Notes under the pieces: model-generated
Database searches by the model: none
Told to the model about the DNA's origin: nothing
What the model saw: only the letters and a program-made list of their open reading frames with translations
Assembly: GCA_020633975.1 (NCBI GenBank)
Contig: JACKCR010000002.1
Coordinates: 992,001 to 1,056,000, forward strand
Length of the DNA stretch: 64,000 nucleotides
Direction: 5' to 3'
From: Candidatus Eiseniibacteriota bacterium
GTDB lineage: Bacteria; Eisenbacteria; RBG-16-71-46; CAIMUX01
Part shown: positions 7,209 to 16,032 of the stretch, piece by piece
Position numbering within the stretch: the stretch's first letter is position 1
How the letters are laid out: each line of letters begins with the position of its first letter
Made by a program: the position numbers and the translations under genes

Positions 7209-8483
7209 CTACCAGATGCGGTCACGGAATCCGACCTGAACCGGGATCCGGAATCGCTCCTCGATCGCCGCCAGCGGAGTGTCATCCAGGAAGATATCGT
7301 CGTCATTGAGCGTGGATGGGGGCAGATAGATCCGGTCCCCCAGGTCCGGGACCTGCTCCAGCGCCCGGATGATGTCCTGCCCCACGAGCAGACCCGACAC
7401 CGTGATCGACCGGCCGAAGAAGTGGTTCTCGACGCCGACGATCTGGACCTCCACGTCCTCCTTCGAACGCTCGAGCTTCTTTCGGACCATCGGTTCGAGG
7501 ACGGGACGGAAGAGTTCACCGGTCACGAGAGTGACCTTCCGTAGACCCGCCTCCTCGGCGTCCGGGAAGAGACGGCGGACCCGGCCCATCTTGTTCGTGA
7601 ACCAGCGCGTCAGTCCGATGCCGTTCTCGAGTTGGGCGAACCCGTCGTACTGCGTTTCGGGCGGTACGGGACGGCCGACCTTTCGGTACCACTCGTCCGC
7701 CATGTGGAGGAAGGTGACGCCGAGCGTCTTCCGGAACTCCTCCTGAAACTCCTCGGCGTCGCGGAGGGTGGCGCGTGCGAGCTCTTCGCTCACGGGCGGG
7801 AGTTCGGGCAGTCCTTCGCGATGCGTCGTCATTCCCAGCGGGACGACGGCGAGCGACTGGACGTGCGGGAAGTACTTCGCGAGCTCGCGGACGGTGTTCT
7901 TCAGGTCCTCCCCGTCGTTGTAGCCGGGGACGAAGACCACCTGCGTGTGCATCTCGATGTCGTTCTGGGCGAAATAGTCGAGGATCGGGCGGATGTCGCG
8001 GTCCTGGCGAGCGCGGATCATCCGCTGCCGGACGACCGGATCCATCGAGTGCACGGAGACGTAGATCGGCGAGAGCTTCTGCTCGACGATCCGGCGGATC
8101 TCCCACTCCTTGAGGTTCGAGAGGGTGACGAAGTTGCCGTGGAGGAAGCTGAGACGGTAGTCCTCGTCCTTCACGTAGAGCGTCTTCCGCATGCCGGACG
8201 GATTCTGGTAGGTGAAGCAGAAGACGCAGTCGTTCCCGCAGAGACGGACCTTCATCGGCGCGAGGGAGATGCCGAGGTCGGGCGGGCCCATCGGGCTCAC
8301 GTCGACCGCGATCTTCTCGGTTCCTCGGAAGAGCTCGATCGAGAGGTCGATGTCGGCGGCGCGGAAGTGGAAGTCCAGGGCATCGCGGACCGGTTCGCCG
8401 TTGATGCGAACGATCTGGTCTCCGGGACGGATGCCGAGGAGCTCGGCCTCCGATCCCGGGGCGATGGATTCTACTTGGACCAT
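7209..8483 (-). CDS. DUF512-family PDZ/radical-SAM-like Fe-S protein
   Basis: The function of this family is not established. Residues about 1-60 form a PDZ-like domain (GSEAELLGIRPGDQIVRING). Next comes a CxxxCxxC motif (Cys82, Cys86, Cys89 in LCGNDCVFCF) typical of radical-SAM Fe-S clusters, a TIM-barrel-like middle, and the C-terminal DUF512 domain with GRSITVSGLLVG. At 424 residues the length suits the family. The frame is open for 159 more codons upstream, but homology begins at this ATG. It is followed by der, a recurrent neighbour, which suggests a link to ribosome or membrane biogenesis. Confidence 0.85.
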   Translation of the reverse strand: MVQVESIAPGSEAELLGIRPGDQIVRINGEPVRDALDFHFRAADIDLSIELFRGTEKIAVDVSPMGPPDLGISLAPMKVRLCGNDCVFCFTYQNPSGMRKTLYVKDEDYRLSFLHGNFVTLSNLKEWEIRRIVEQKLSPIYVSVHSMDPVVRQRMIRARQDRDIRPILDYFAQNDIEMHTQVVFVPGYNDGEDLKNTVRELAKYFPHVQSLAVVPLGMTTHREGLPELPPVSEELARATLRDAEEFQEEFRKTLGVTFLHMADEWYRKVGRPVPPETQYDGFAQLENGIGLTRWFTNKMGRVRRLFPDAEEAGLRKVTLVTGELFRPVLEPMVRKKLERSKEDVEVQIVGVENHFFGRSITVSGLLVGQDIIRALEQVPDLGDRIYLPPSTLNDDDIFLDDTPLAAIEERFRIPVQVGFRDRIW

Positions 8484-8562
8484 GTGTCGGTTTCGCCCGC
8501 GGCCGTCGGCGAGTCTGTGCTTCCACCCTCGTGCGGTTGGTCGAATCTCTTGGGAACGGATG

Positions 8563-8592
8563 AGAGTACCGGGCGCGGTCCGTGGTTGTCCA
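8563..8592 (-). promoter_or_regulatory. Possible promoter of the DUF512 gene
   Basis: On the minus strand TGGACA and TACTCT are separated by 18 nt, about 80 nt before the start codon. The -35 is good and the -10 weak. The rest of the 187-nt divergent spacer shows nothing I recognise. Confidence 0.4.
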
Positions 8593-8670
8593 CCGGATGT
8601 GCCCGCGGATACCGTAGCCCTGGGCAGTGGCCCATCCACGGGTAGGCGCGAGTTTGGACCGGAGGAACCG

Positions 8671-9309
8671 ATGCAAACCGAGTACCAGACGAAGGACGGG
8701 CGCGGGTTCACCGTGCGTCCGATCGCCCTACCTGAGGACCGGGACGCGGTGCTCAGGCTCGACACCTCCGTGGTGTCGCGGGAGCGGTTCCGGATCGACA
8801 TGCGCGGTACGGGACTGACGGACAACGGATTCGGAATCGACGTCGAACACGAGCTACTGCCTGCGCCCCTCCAGAAGACGTTTCCGTTGGACGGCGAACT
8901 CGGAGACGAGCAGTTCTGGCAGGAACGGTTCGTCGCGGAGCGGATTCCGGACACCGGCACCGGTTCGGGGTCCGTGATCGGGTTCCTCGCGCTCCGCTAC
9001 GAGCGCTGGAATCGCCGCATGGTCATCTGGCACCTCTATGTCGACCGCGAGGCGCGCGGCCAGGGCGTGGGCCGGGCTCTACTCGCCGCGGCCGAGCACT
9101 CGGCCAGGTCGGCCAAGTGCTGGTGTCTCTGGCTCGAGGTGACGAACGTCAACGTCCCAGCCATCCGCTTCTACGAAGCGCTGGGGTTCGAGGTCGCGGG
9201 GTTCGACCGGAGCCTCTACGACCCCGACGGCGAGGCTGGGTCCGAGACCGCGCTCTACCTGACGCGGGCCGTGGGGACCCGCACTGGGACGCGAGAGACT
9301 CCGCGCTAG
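8671..9309 (+). CDS. GNAT-family N-acetyltransferase, streptothricin-acetyltransferase-like
   Basis: It should transfer acetyl from acetyl-CoA to an amine; the substrate is unknown. The acetyl-CoA loop REARGQGVGRALL lies at residues about 127-138 and is followed by LEVTNVNVPAIRFYEALGF and a C-terminal FDRSLYD. That order and wording resemble streptothricin acetyltransferases, so an antibiotic or other small amine is possible but unproven. The ATG follows GGAGGA with 4-nt spacing, giving 212 residues; the longer open frame upstream crosses the DUF512 gene. It is one of few plus-strand genes here and stands alone. Confidence 0.8.
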   Translation: MQTEYQTKDGRGFTVRPIALPEDRDAVLRLDTSVVSRERFRIDMRGTGLTDNGFGIDVEHELLPAPLQKTFPLDGELGDEQFWQERFVAERIPDTGTGSGSVIGFLALRYERWNRRMVIWHLYVDREARGQGVGRALLAAAEHSARSAKCWCLWLEVTNVNVPAIRFYEALGFEVAGFDRSLYDPDGEAGSETALYLTRAVGTRTGTRETPR

Positions 9310-9345
9310 GGCAGTAGGGGCAGCTTGGCAGTCTCCTGCCGTCCC

Positions 9346-10485
9346 TCAGATCGGCTCGTCGAACGCCTTCGCAATCGACTTCGCCAGCTGTTCGAGCGAG
9401 TAGTGCTTCGTGATCAGATCCCGGATGTGCGCGAGCGTGCCGGACTTCACGAACATGGCGCGCGCGAGGTGTCGGGAGTCGTCCTGGATCCGTTCGACGC
9501 GGTCGCGACGCCGTTTCACGTAGAGTGAGAGCGCATGGGGCAGCGTGGTCTGATCGGTGCGGGAGAGTTCGTCGGCGAGAACGGCCGCGGACTCCATCGC
9601 CATCGAGGCTCCGATGCCGGCGGTCGGCAGGAAGGCTGCGGCGGCGTCTCCCAGGAGCACGACTCTCCCCTTCGTCCACTCTTCGGAACGGATGTCGAGC
9701 AGCTTCCAGTAGAAGAGGGACTTGTCGTCGTCGGGAAGAGCTTCGAGCCACGCGTCGACTCGCTCCCCCATCCCGGCGAAGTGCGCGCGGATCCGGTCTC
9801 GTCGGCCTGGTCCGGGGTCCTCGAGTCCGTCTCCACGGGGTCCGCCAGCAAAGATCCCGGCGCCGTCGTGCGTCGGGTAGGCGCCGACGAACCGTCCTGC
9901 GCCCCAGTGCTCCATGAACGTCTCTTTCGGCAGGGTTTCGAGCGACGCCCACCAGACCCAGCCTCCCCACCCGGTGTCGTAGGTGGGAGCTTCGCCGAAG
10001 ACGAGGGCCCGCACCTGCGAGTGGATGCCGTCGGCGCCGACGACGAGGTCGAACTCGCCCGAGCTTCCATCGGTGAACTCCACCAGGACATCGCTGTTCC
10101 CTTGTTCGATGGAGGAGACGCCGGTTCCGTAGCGAAGGTCGAGATCGCCGAGTTCCTCGCGGAGGAGACGCACGAGTTGCGGACGGGTGCAGCTGAGGTT
10201 CGGCCCGAACTTCCGAGAGATCGGCTCCATCGACCAGTTGTGGACGAGGCTGCCGTCGTCGCTTCGCACTTCGTAGTGGTTGCCGGGAATCGACTCCGCT
10301 GCGAATCGGTCGTAGAGAGAGAGACCGTGGAGCACGCGGTATCCGAGTGGCCAGAGCCCGAGCATGTAGCCAGCGTGGTCGAGGTTGGGCGCCTTCTCGA
10401 CCATGGTCGGGTCGAGCCCCTGGCGACGGAGTAGTGCCGCGAGTGTCATGCCTGCCACGCCCGCGCCGACGATCAAGATGCGCAT
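9346..10485 (-). CDS. FAD-dependent monooxygenase (PHBH fold)
   Basis: The 379-residue protein has the three class motifs of flavin aromatic hydroxylases: GAGVAG at residues 7-12, the DG motif GADGIHSQVR at 150-159, and the GD motif LLGDAAAAFLPTAGIG from about 278. The ATG follows AGGGAGA. The substrate cannot be read from sequence, and no partner reductase, transporter or biosynthetic genes lie beside it. It converges with the GNAT gene, ending 36 nt from it. It could be a stand-alone detoxification or tailoring enzyme. Confidence 0.85.
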   Translation of the reverse strand: MRILIVGAGVAGMTLAALLRRQGLDPTMVEKAPNLDHAGYMLGLWPLGYRVLHGLSLYDRFAAESIPGNHYEVRSDDGSLVHNWSMEPISRKFGPNLSCTRPQLVRLLREELGDLDLRYGTGVSSIEQGNSDVLVEFTDGSSGEFDLVVGADGIHSQVRALVFGEAPTYDTGWGGWVWWASLETLPKETFMEHWGAGRFVGAYPTHDGAGIFAGGPRGDGLEDPGPGRRDRIRAHFAGMGERVDAWLEALPDDDKSLFYWKLLDIRSEEWTKGRVVLLGDAAAAFLPTAGIGASMAMESAAVLADELSRTDQTTLPHALSLYVKRRRDRVERIQDDSRHLARAMFVKSGTLAHIRDLITKHYSLEQLAKSIAKAFDEPI

Positions 10486-10631
10486 CTGTCTTGTCTCCCT
10501 TCGTGCCTACTGCGCAACCCGGAAACTCGGGCGAGGGTTCCGAGTGATGTCGATGAGGTGCGCACGCACGCGAGCCGTCGCGCTCGTCAATCAGGTGGGC
10601 TGTGCCTATCTGAGCCATGGCCGTAGATACG

Positions 10632-10659
10632 AAAACGCCCCCGTCAGCGCGGGGGCGTC
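10632..10659 (-). terminator. Rho-independent terminator after tRNA-Gly
   Basis: On the minus strand ACGCCCCC and GGGGGCGT form an 8-bp GC-rich stem with an 8-nt loop, followed by TTTTC. It starts about 9 nt past the tRNA 3' end. The 146 nt between here and the monooxygenase start hold only short GC-rich inverted repeats. Confidence 0.75.
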
Positions 10660-10667
10660 TTCGATGC

Positions 10668-10743
10668 TGGAGCGGGCAACCGGGTTCGAACCGGCGACAT
10701 TCAGCTTGGGAAGCTGACACTCTACCAACTGAGTTATGCCCGC
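10668..10743 (-). tRNA. tRNA-Gly(CCC)
   Basis: The cloverleaf has acceptor stem GCGGGCA/TGCCCGC, anticodon stem TCAGC/GCTGA with loop TTCCCAA (anticodon CCC), T arm CCGGTTCGAACCCGG and an encoded CCA. A consensus promoter lies upstream and a terminator downstream, so it is a single-gene unit. Confidence 0.95.
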
Positions 10744-10766
10744 TCAAAACGACTCGTGCATTGGCG

Positions 10767-10795
10767 AAAGTAGGCACGGGGACGCCGGCTGTCAA
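10767..10795 (-). promoter_or_regulatory. Sigma-70-type promoter of tRNA-Gly
   Basis: On the minus strand a perfect TTGACA is followed after exactly 17 nt by TACTTT, 24 nt before the tRNA. It supports a housekeeping sigma factor with near-E. coli preferences in this organism. Confidence 0.8.
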
Positions 10796-10857
10796 GTGCT
10801 CGACACGAACCGACCGGACGGGAACGGGAACAAGAAGCGGAGAGCAGACCCTCCGTT

Positions 10858-11598
10858 CTACTCGAATAGTCCCTTGATCGCGCCCCAGGTCATCGTCCGG
10901 GTGGGAGTCTCGCAGACGTCGAACTCGGCGCCGATGCCGAGGGCCTGGGTCGGCCCCCAAACCACCGAGACGTTGTTCCATCCGGTCGGGTAGCCGATTC
11001 CAGGAGCGATGTTCGCAAACGGGAACCCACCGAATCCGTCGAGGTCCGCACCGACGAACCAAGCCGGATCGCGGCCCGGCCAGTTGCCCCAGTAGCCGAT
11101 CCAGGTCACAGGTACGCTCTCGCAATGGAGATCGATGGACGCGACGTGACGGGAGACGGACGGCCAGAACGCGATCGCACCCGGGCTGTATCCGGTCATG
11201 GTCGCGAGCACCGCTCCGGGGGCGCCGTTCTGGTCCTCCCACACGTAGAGATCCGCGGTGTCCGGATTGTCGCCCACCGTAGTCAGGTCCAGGACGATGC
11301 TGCACACGACGAAGTTGGGCGTGAAGTACTTCTCGGCGAACGCTCCGTAGTCCGGAGGTACGACTCCGTCGTACGCCCAGGCGTAGCCGTTCTCGTAGGA
11401 CGCGTCGGCGTTCAAGAAGAGGGTTCCGCACGTACCCTCGGATGCTTCGACCAGCGTGCCGGTACCTGGGCCGGTGGATGCCGCGCCTGCGGCGTAGGTC
11501 GTCGAGCAGACTGGAGAGACTAGAGGGACGAGCAGGAACGAGAACAGGAGCAGGAACGAGAACAGGAGCGGGAACCGAAGGCAGGACTGCATTCTCAT
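10858..11598 (-). CDS. Exported protein of unknown function
   Basis: I do not recognise the family. The ATG after GGGAGG gives 246 residues starting with a signal peptide (MRMQ, then a Leu/Phe-rich core to about residue 30). The core is built from an 18-bp tandem duplication encoding LLFSFL-type repeats. The mature part has about five Cys and many Trp, Gly and Asp residues, typical of a secreted beta-sandwich. It ends in TRTMTWGAIKGLFE; similar TWG-x-(I/V)-K-x-(L/M)-(F/Y) ends appear, from memory, on exported proteins of related uncultured lineages, but I cannot verify that here. Confidence 0.7.
   Translation of the reverse strand: MRMQSCLRFPLLFSFLLLFSFLLVPLVSPVCSTTYAAGAASTGPGTGTLVEASEGTCGTLFLNADASYENGYAWAYDGVVPPDYGAFAEKYFTPNFVVCSIVLDLTTVGDNPDTADLYVWEDQNGAPGAVLATMTGYSPGAIAFWPSVSRHVASIDLHCESVPVTWIGYWGNWPGRDPAWFVGADLDGFGGFPFANIAPGIGYPTGWNNVSVVWGPTQALGIGAEFDVCETPTRTMTWGAIKGLFE
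11534..11569. repeat. 18-bp tandem duplication in a signal-peptide core
   Basis: AGGAACGAGAACAGGAGC occurs twice without a mismatch. Read in frame on the minus strand it doubles a six-residue hydrophobic block of the signal peptide. Confidence 0.9.
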
Positions 11599-11867
11599 CT
11601 CGGACCTCCCTACAGGGGGCGTCTGATGTCCCGGGCCACTGACATGCCGGGTCACGAGAAGGCCAGGCGGTGACGCGCCAGGTCGCTCGCCGGTCAGGCG
11701 AGGGCGTCCGTCATTCCGCGCGGTTGACTGGTCAGCTCGCTCACAGGCCTGGTCAGGGTATCACCGGATCCGCGTCTGCGACCACTCGAGAGGCCGAGGA
11801 TGGCCCGGCACTCGGACTCGACTCTCGGCCGCAACCTACGCCCTCACCGACCGGAGGCTCTTTGACC

Positions 11868-14138
11868 GTGCGAACGTCTCGCTTGTCTGCGCTTGCTCTA
11901 TCCTTCCTCCCCACTGCTTGTCTCGTGACCCTGGCCCGCGCGGACCTCTCCGACGCCGGACTCGTACCGTCCTGGGGGCATCCGGGACCGCAGGGAAACC
12001 CGATCCAGGACATCGAACTCGTCTCGGGAACCACGGCCTACGGCGTGGGTCTGGGTGGATCGGTCATCCACACCTCCGATCGCGGCGAGTCGTGGTCGCT
12101 ACGGTCGGACATCAGCACGTTCGGTGTCGACCTCTACGGAGTCCACCCATTCGACGAGACGAACCTCCTCGCCGTTGGAGACGCGCCCGGCATCTTTCGC
12201 TCGACCGACGGCGGCGTAACTTGGGTAGAAGTCGCCAACCCGTCTACGGGCACTCTCTATCAGATCACGGACGCGGGCGACGGACGACTCGATGCGGCCG
12301 GCGATCAGGGGCAGGTCCTCCGCTCGACGGACGACGGAGCGACCTGGAGCGACATCGGCCCCGGTGTGGGAACGATCGAGTCCCATTACTGGGCTGATGC
12401 GATGGAAGGATGGGTCGTCGGCAAGGATGTAGCGCATCACACGACAGACGGGGGCGCGACCTGGACGCAGTTCCTCGACTTCGCGTTCTTCGGCTACCAC
12501 GAGGTCATCTTCTACAACCCGCTCGAGGGCGAGGTCTCCGAGGACTTCCAGACCTGGCAGACCTTCGATGGTGGGGCGACCTGGAATCCGGTGAGCGGGA
12601 ATCCGTGGCCGCTCTATCAGAAGAAGACCGTCGACTTGGGTGGCGGACATCGACTTCGGGTCACGAATGTCGAAGGGGCGGAACTCTGGGAGACCTTCGA
12701 TGGCGGGCTGACTTGGACGCAAGTGTTCGCTCAGTTCACGGTGGGGTTGCTAGACCTCGAACGGGACGCGGGCGGCCGGATCTACTTCCCCTCCGACGTC
12801 GGCGATCTGTTCTGGTCCGACGACCTCGGACAAACGGTTCAAAACGGCGCTGCGCGCATCGACCTCCACCCCGCACGGATGGTTGGCCTTGCATCGACTC
12901 CACTTGGGAAGATCCACGCGTCTACCCAACCGAGTAGCTCGTTCATTCCGACGTCTGCGATGTGGAGCGTGGATGGTGGGAACAGCTGGACTGCTACGAC
13001 CGCGGCTCCGGGAAGGTGGACGCGGTACACCTGGCCCACGGAGACGATCGGTCTCGGCGTCTACCGGGCCGATCTCTTCCGGAGCGACGATGCCGGGGCG
13101 ACGTGGACGGTGGCGAACACACTTTCGGGACTCGAGTACACCAGCCTGTTCGCGATCGACGGCTGGGTCTACGGAGGTGCCTGGGATCTCGCCAGTGGCA
13201 ACGGTTCGTTCTACCTCTCGACCGACCTCGGTCTCACCTGGAACGAGGTCGATGCTGGCCTGCCCGACAAGTTCGCAGCTCAGGTCATCACGTTCTTCGA
13301 CCGGCAGACTGGCTTCGTCATGGGACGCCTCCGTCAAGGCGGCGACTTTCCCCGCATCTACTTCACCGATGACGCCGGCGCCAACTGGACGCCCGTCCCT
13401 GTTCCGTCGAGTACCGATCTGATCGGTGGCGGACAGTGGCTCGACACCGAGACGGCCGTTGTAAAGGCCGGGTTCGAGCAGACGTGGCGCACGACGAACC
13501 GAGGGCAAACCTGGGACATCGTCTCGACGGTCCCGCTCCAGGCGTTCGCGTTCCTCGGCGACACAGGACTTGCCGTCGGGGCCTTCTCGTACGGCCTCTA
13601 CTACTCGACAGACGCCGGCATGACGTGGAACTCCACGCCGACTCCGATGGATACCTCCCCGCTCAGCGTCCTATCAACCGGGCACGAGTTCATCGTGAGT
13701 GGAGACGGCTCGGCGCTCATGCGGCTCGCACCGGAGGACGTGGCCGGAATCGGTGACGGAGCGGAAGAGTTCCCGGGCGGAGGTTCGGGTTCTGGGCCGG
13801 ACGGGATCGGCGATGGTTCGGGTGATCCGGGAGCGCTCGAGGGGACGGCCGGAGGCACGGCGCCGGAACTCAGGTACGCGGGTCCGCATCCCGCGCCTGG
13901 CGACGTCGCTCTACGGCTCGTCATGCCCGCCCCGGGTTCGGTCGACGTCGACGTGATCGACAGCTCCGGACGTCGGGTCGCGGCGCTAGCGCACGGCTTC
14001 CACTCGGCCGGCGAGTTCACGATCCGTTGGGATCGGCGGGACGCCCGCGGAGCCGAGATGCCGGCGGGCGTCTACTTCGTCAATGCCAGGTCCGGCATTG
14101 GTGGATCCGACGTACTCCGCGTCGTCCTGGCAGAGTAG
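11868..14138 (+). CDS. Exported Ycf48-like repeat protein with FlgD-like C-terminus
   Basis: The 756-residue product begins with a signal peptide ([18 protein letters not shown], cleavage near ARA-D). It then carries about twelve beta-propeller motifs of the form STD-x-GATW (for example [24 protein letters not shown]), as in Ycf48/BNR-repeat proteins. A Gly/Ser-rich spacer (about residues 640-670) leads to a C-terminal Ig-like FlgD-type domain containing IDSSGRRV and GVYFV, used elsewhere as a sorting or anchoring module. I chose GTG, 10 nt after GGAGG; a TTG two codons earlier is possible. The 269-nt divergent spacer has no clear promoter. Confidence 0.8.
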   Translation: MRTSRLSALALSFLPTACLVTLARADLSDAGLVPSWGHPGPQGNPIQDIELVSGTTAYGVGLGGSVIHTSDRGESWSLRSDISTFGVDLYGVHPFDETNLLAVGDAPGIFRSTDGGVTWVEVANPSTGTLYQITDAGDGRLDAAGDQGQVLRSTDDGATWSDIGPGVGTIESHYWADAMEGWVVGKDVAHHTTDGGATWTQFLDFAFFGYHEVIFYNPLEGEVSEDFQTWQTFDGGATWNPVSGNPWPLYQKKTVDLGGGHRLRVTNVEGAELWETFDGGLTWTQVFAQFTVGLLDLERDAGGRIYFPSDVGDLFWSDDLGQTVQNGAARIDLHPARMVGLASTPLGKIHASTQPSSSFIPTSAMWSVDGGNSWTATTAAPGRWTRYTWPTETIGLGVYRADLFRSDDAGATWTVANTLSGLEYTSLFAIDGWVYGGAWDLASGNGSFYLSTDLGLTWNEVDAGLPDKFAAQVITFFDRQTGFVMGRLRQGGDFPRIYFTDDAGANWTPVPVPSSTDLIGGGQWLDTETAVVKAGFEQTWRTTNRGQTWDIVSTVPLQAFAFLGDTGLAVGAFSYGLYYSTDAGMTWNSTPTPMDTSPLSVLSTGHEFIVSGDGSALMRLAPEDVAGIGDGAEEFPGGGSGSGPDGIGDGSGDPGALEGTAGGTAPELRYAGPHPAPGDVALRLVMPAPGSVDVDVIDSSGRRVAALAHGFHSAGEFTIRWDRRDARGAEMPAGVYFVNARSGIGGSDVLRVVLAE

Positions 14139-14224
14139 GGCGGCGGGAGGTCCAGAAGCGGCGCGAATGAGCCGACAACCGAGGTGTGGTGGAGAATCGC
14201 CGCACCTAGGATCGACACCTTCGA

Positions 14225-14273
14225 GAGACTCCACACCAACGCCACCCAAGCAGTCGCTACGTGTTGGAGTCTC
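14225..14273 (+). promoter_or_regulatory. Inverted repeat covering the chemoreceptor ribosome-binding site
   Basis: GAGACTCCA (14225-14233) and TGGAGTCTC (14265-14273) are perfect 9-nt complements separated by 31 nt. The second arm contains the only Shine-Dalgarno-like bases (GGAG), and the ATG begins 4 nt later. If the hairpin forms in the mRNA it would hide the ribosome-binding site. Confidence 0.5.
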
Positions 14274-14277
14274 TTTC

Positions 14278-15915
14278 ATGCGCATCTGGGTCAAACTCAC
14301 TTCCGTCATCGTGGTCGCCGGCGCGGCCGGTGCCGCGCTCGGCCCCTTCCTCGGCATTCCCGCTCTTCGGGCGCTCGCTCTCGGCGCCGCTTGCTGCGTG
14401 CCCGCGCTTCTCACCGTGTACGCCCTCGTCGTGCGCCCGGCCACGGAGCAGATCGCCAGAATCACCGCCGCGCTCGCCGACTCCCGTGGTCGGCACTCGG
14501 GCGATTTGGCGGGAGTCGATCCCGTTGACGGGGTTTGTAGAGTCTTGGAGAACCACTCTCGCCTCGTGGCGCACATGGTGCAGATCGGCAGCGGAATGGC
14601 CACCGCCGCGGCGGAGGTCTCGTTCGCTTCGGACCAGCTGCGGAAGCGCGTCGGGGCGCAGGTGGAGCATGCCACCCAGATCGAGTCCGCAACCGAGTCG
14701 ATTGCAGGCACGGTGGAGGAAGCGGCTGCGAGCTCTTCCCACTCTGTCGAGGTGGCGGAGCTCGCGCGGCAAGCGTCCCTCTCCGGACAGGGCGCGATCG
14801 AGTCCGCGCGCCAGAAGATGGACGACGTCCAGACCCAGGTCGAACACGTCGCTCACTCCGTGAAGCGCCTCGAGTCGCGGACGGAGGAGATCCGGAAGAT
14901 CACCGGAGTGATCGACGAGATCGCCGAGCAAACGAACCTTCTCGCCCTCAACGCCTCGATCGAGGCGGCCCGGAGCGGTGAGCACGGCCGAGGCTTTGCG
15001 GTCGTCGCCGATGAAGTGCGGAATCTCGCTGCCCGGACGGCGACGGCGACCACGGACATCGGCCGGATGGTGCAAGACATCGACGACGAAGCGTCGGCCG
15101 CAGTGCGTACGATGGAGGAACTCGATCGCGCTGTCCGCGAGAGCACGGAGCAGACGGTTGCGGTCGATCATCAGTTCGCCGAGGTCCTGACGCGGACCGG
15201 CGAGGTGGAAGAGCAAATCCTCCGTGTCGCCGAAGGAGGACGACGGACGCACGACCAGCTCGCCCAGATCACGGGCTCCGTCCACAGCGTGACGCAGCAG
15301 TTGTCCGAGACGGCGACCGAGGTCGACTCCGTATCGAGGCAGGCGCTGGAGCTGTCGGAACGGGCCGAGACGATCTTCGAGGAGCTGGGCGGCGAGTCCA
15401 TGGGTGACGTGCACGACGAGGTGCGTCGACTCGCCCTGGACGCGGCTGCGGAGATTGGCGGCGCCTTCGAACGCGCCGTATCCCAGAATCGGATCTCTCT
15501 CTCGGATCTCTTCTCCCGGAGTTACGAACCGATCGAAGGCACACGGCCGACGAAGTACCGGACGCGCTTCGATCGACTCACGGACGAACTACTCCCCCAG
15601 ATCCAGGAGCCGGTTCTCGCCAAGTGCCAGGCAGTGATCTTCGCCGCGGCGGTGGACGACCACGGCTACCTCCCCACCCACAACCGGAAGTTCGCCCAGC
15701 CACTCACGGGCGACTACGACCGAGATCTCACGAATAGTCGGACGAAGCGGATCTTCGACGATCGAACTGGATCTCGTTGTGGGTCTCACAAGAAACCGTT
15801 CCTGCTCCAGACGTACAAGCGGGACACGGGAGAGGTGATGCACGATCTCTCCGTACCGATCTTCGTCCAGGGGCGTCACTGGGGCGGATTCCGGATCGGG
15901 TACCGGGCGGCGTAG
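14278..15915 (+). CDS. Methyl-accepting chemotaxis protein without a periplasmic sensor
   Basis: The 545-residue protein has two hydrophobic helices at about residues 6-24 and 30-52 with only a short turn between, then coiled coil and the receptor hairpin tip at 217-251 ([18 protein letters not shown]). Residues about 410-545 form an extra domain with [27 protein letters not shown] and [10 protein letters not shown]-like wording (here [10 protein letters not shown]), known from the C-termini of some bacterial receptors. The input is therefore likely cytoplasmic or membrane-borne. No che genes are near. The longer frame upstream overlaps the preceding gene and lacks a signal. Confidence 0.9.
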   Translation: MRIWVKLTSVIVVAGAAGAALGPFLGIPALRALALGAACCVPALLTVYALVVRPATEQIARITAALADSRGRHSGDLAGVDPVDGVCRVLENHSRLVAHMVQIGSGMATAAAEVSFASDQLRKRVGAQVEHATQIESATESIAGTVEEAAASSSHSVEVAELARQASLSGQGAIESARQKMDDVQTQVEHVAHSVKRLESRTEEIRKITGVIDEIAEQTNLLALNASIEAARSGEHGRGFAVVADEVRNLAARTATATTDIGRMVQDIDDEASAAVRTMEELDRAVRESTEQTVAVDHQFAEVLTRTGEVEEQILRVAEGGRRTHDQLAQITGSVHSVTQQLSETATEVDSVSRQALELSERAETIFEELGGESMGDVHDEVRRLALDAAAEIGGAFERAVSQNRISLSDLFSRSYEPIEGTRPTKYRTRFDRLTDELLPQIQEPVLAKCQAVIFAAAVDDHGYLPTHNRKFAQPLTGDYDRDLTNSRTKRIFDDRTGSRCGSHKKPFLLQTYKRDTGEVMHDLSVPIFVQGRHWGGFRIGYRAA

Positions 15916-16032
15916 GCGAGTCGTTCTTGCGGCGAGGTTTCGGCGGGGACGCGCCGGTTTCGATCGAGAAACACGTCATTGCGCACACCCCGCATCTCCG
16001 AACGGATCGCACCCGGCTTGCTGAGCGCGCGA

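Noticed and set aside
11605-11867. A promoter in the spacer between the exported protein and the Ycf48-like gene
   Set aside because: A TTGACT is present, but no -10 hexamer at 16-18 nt; I could not support a site on either strand.
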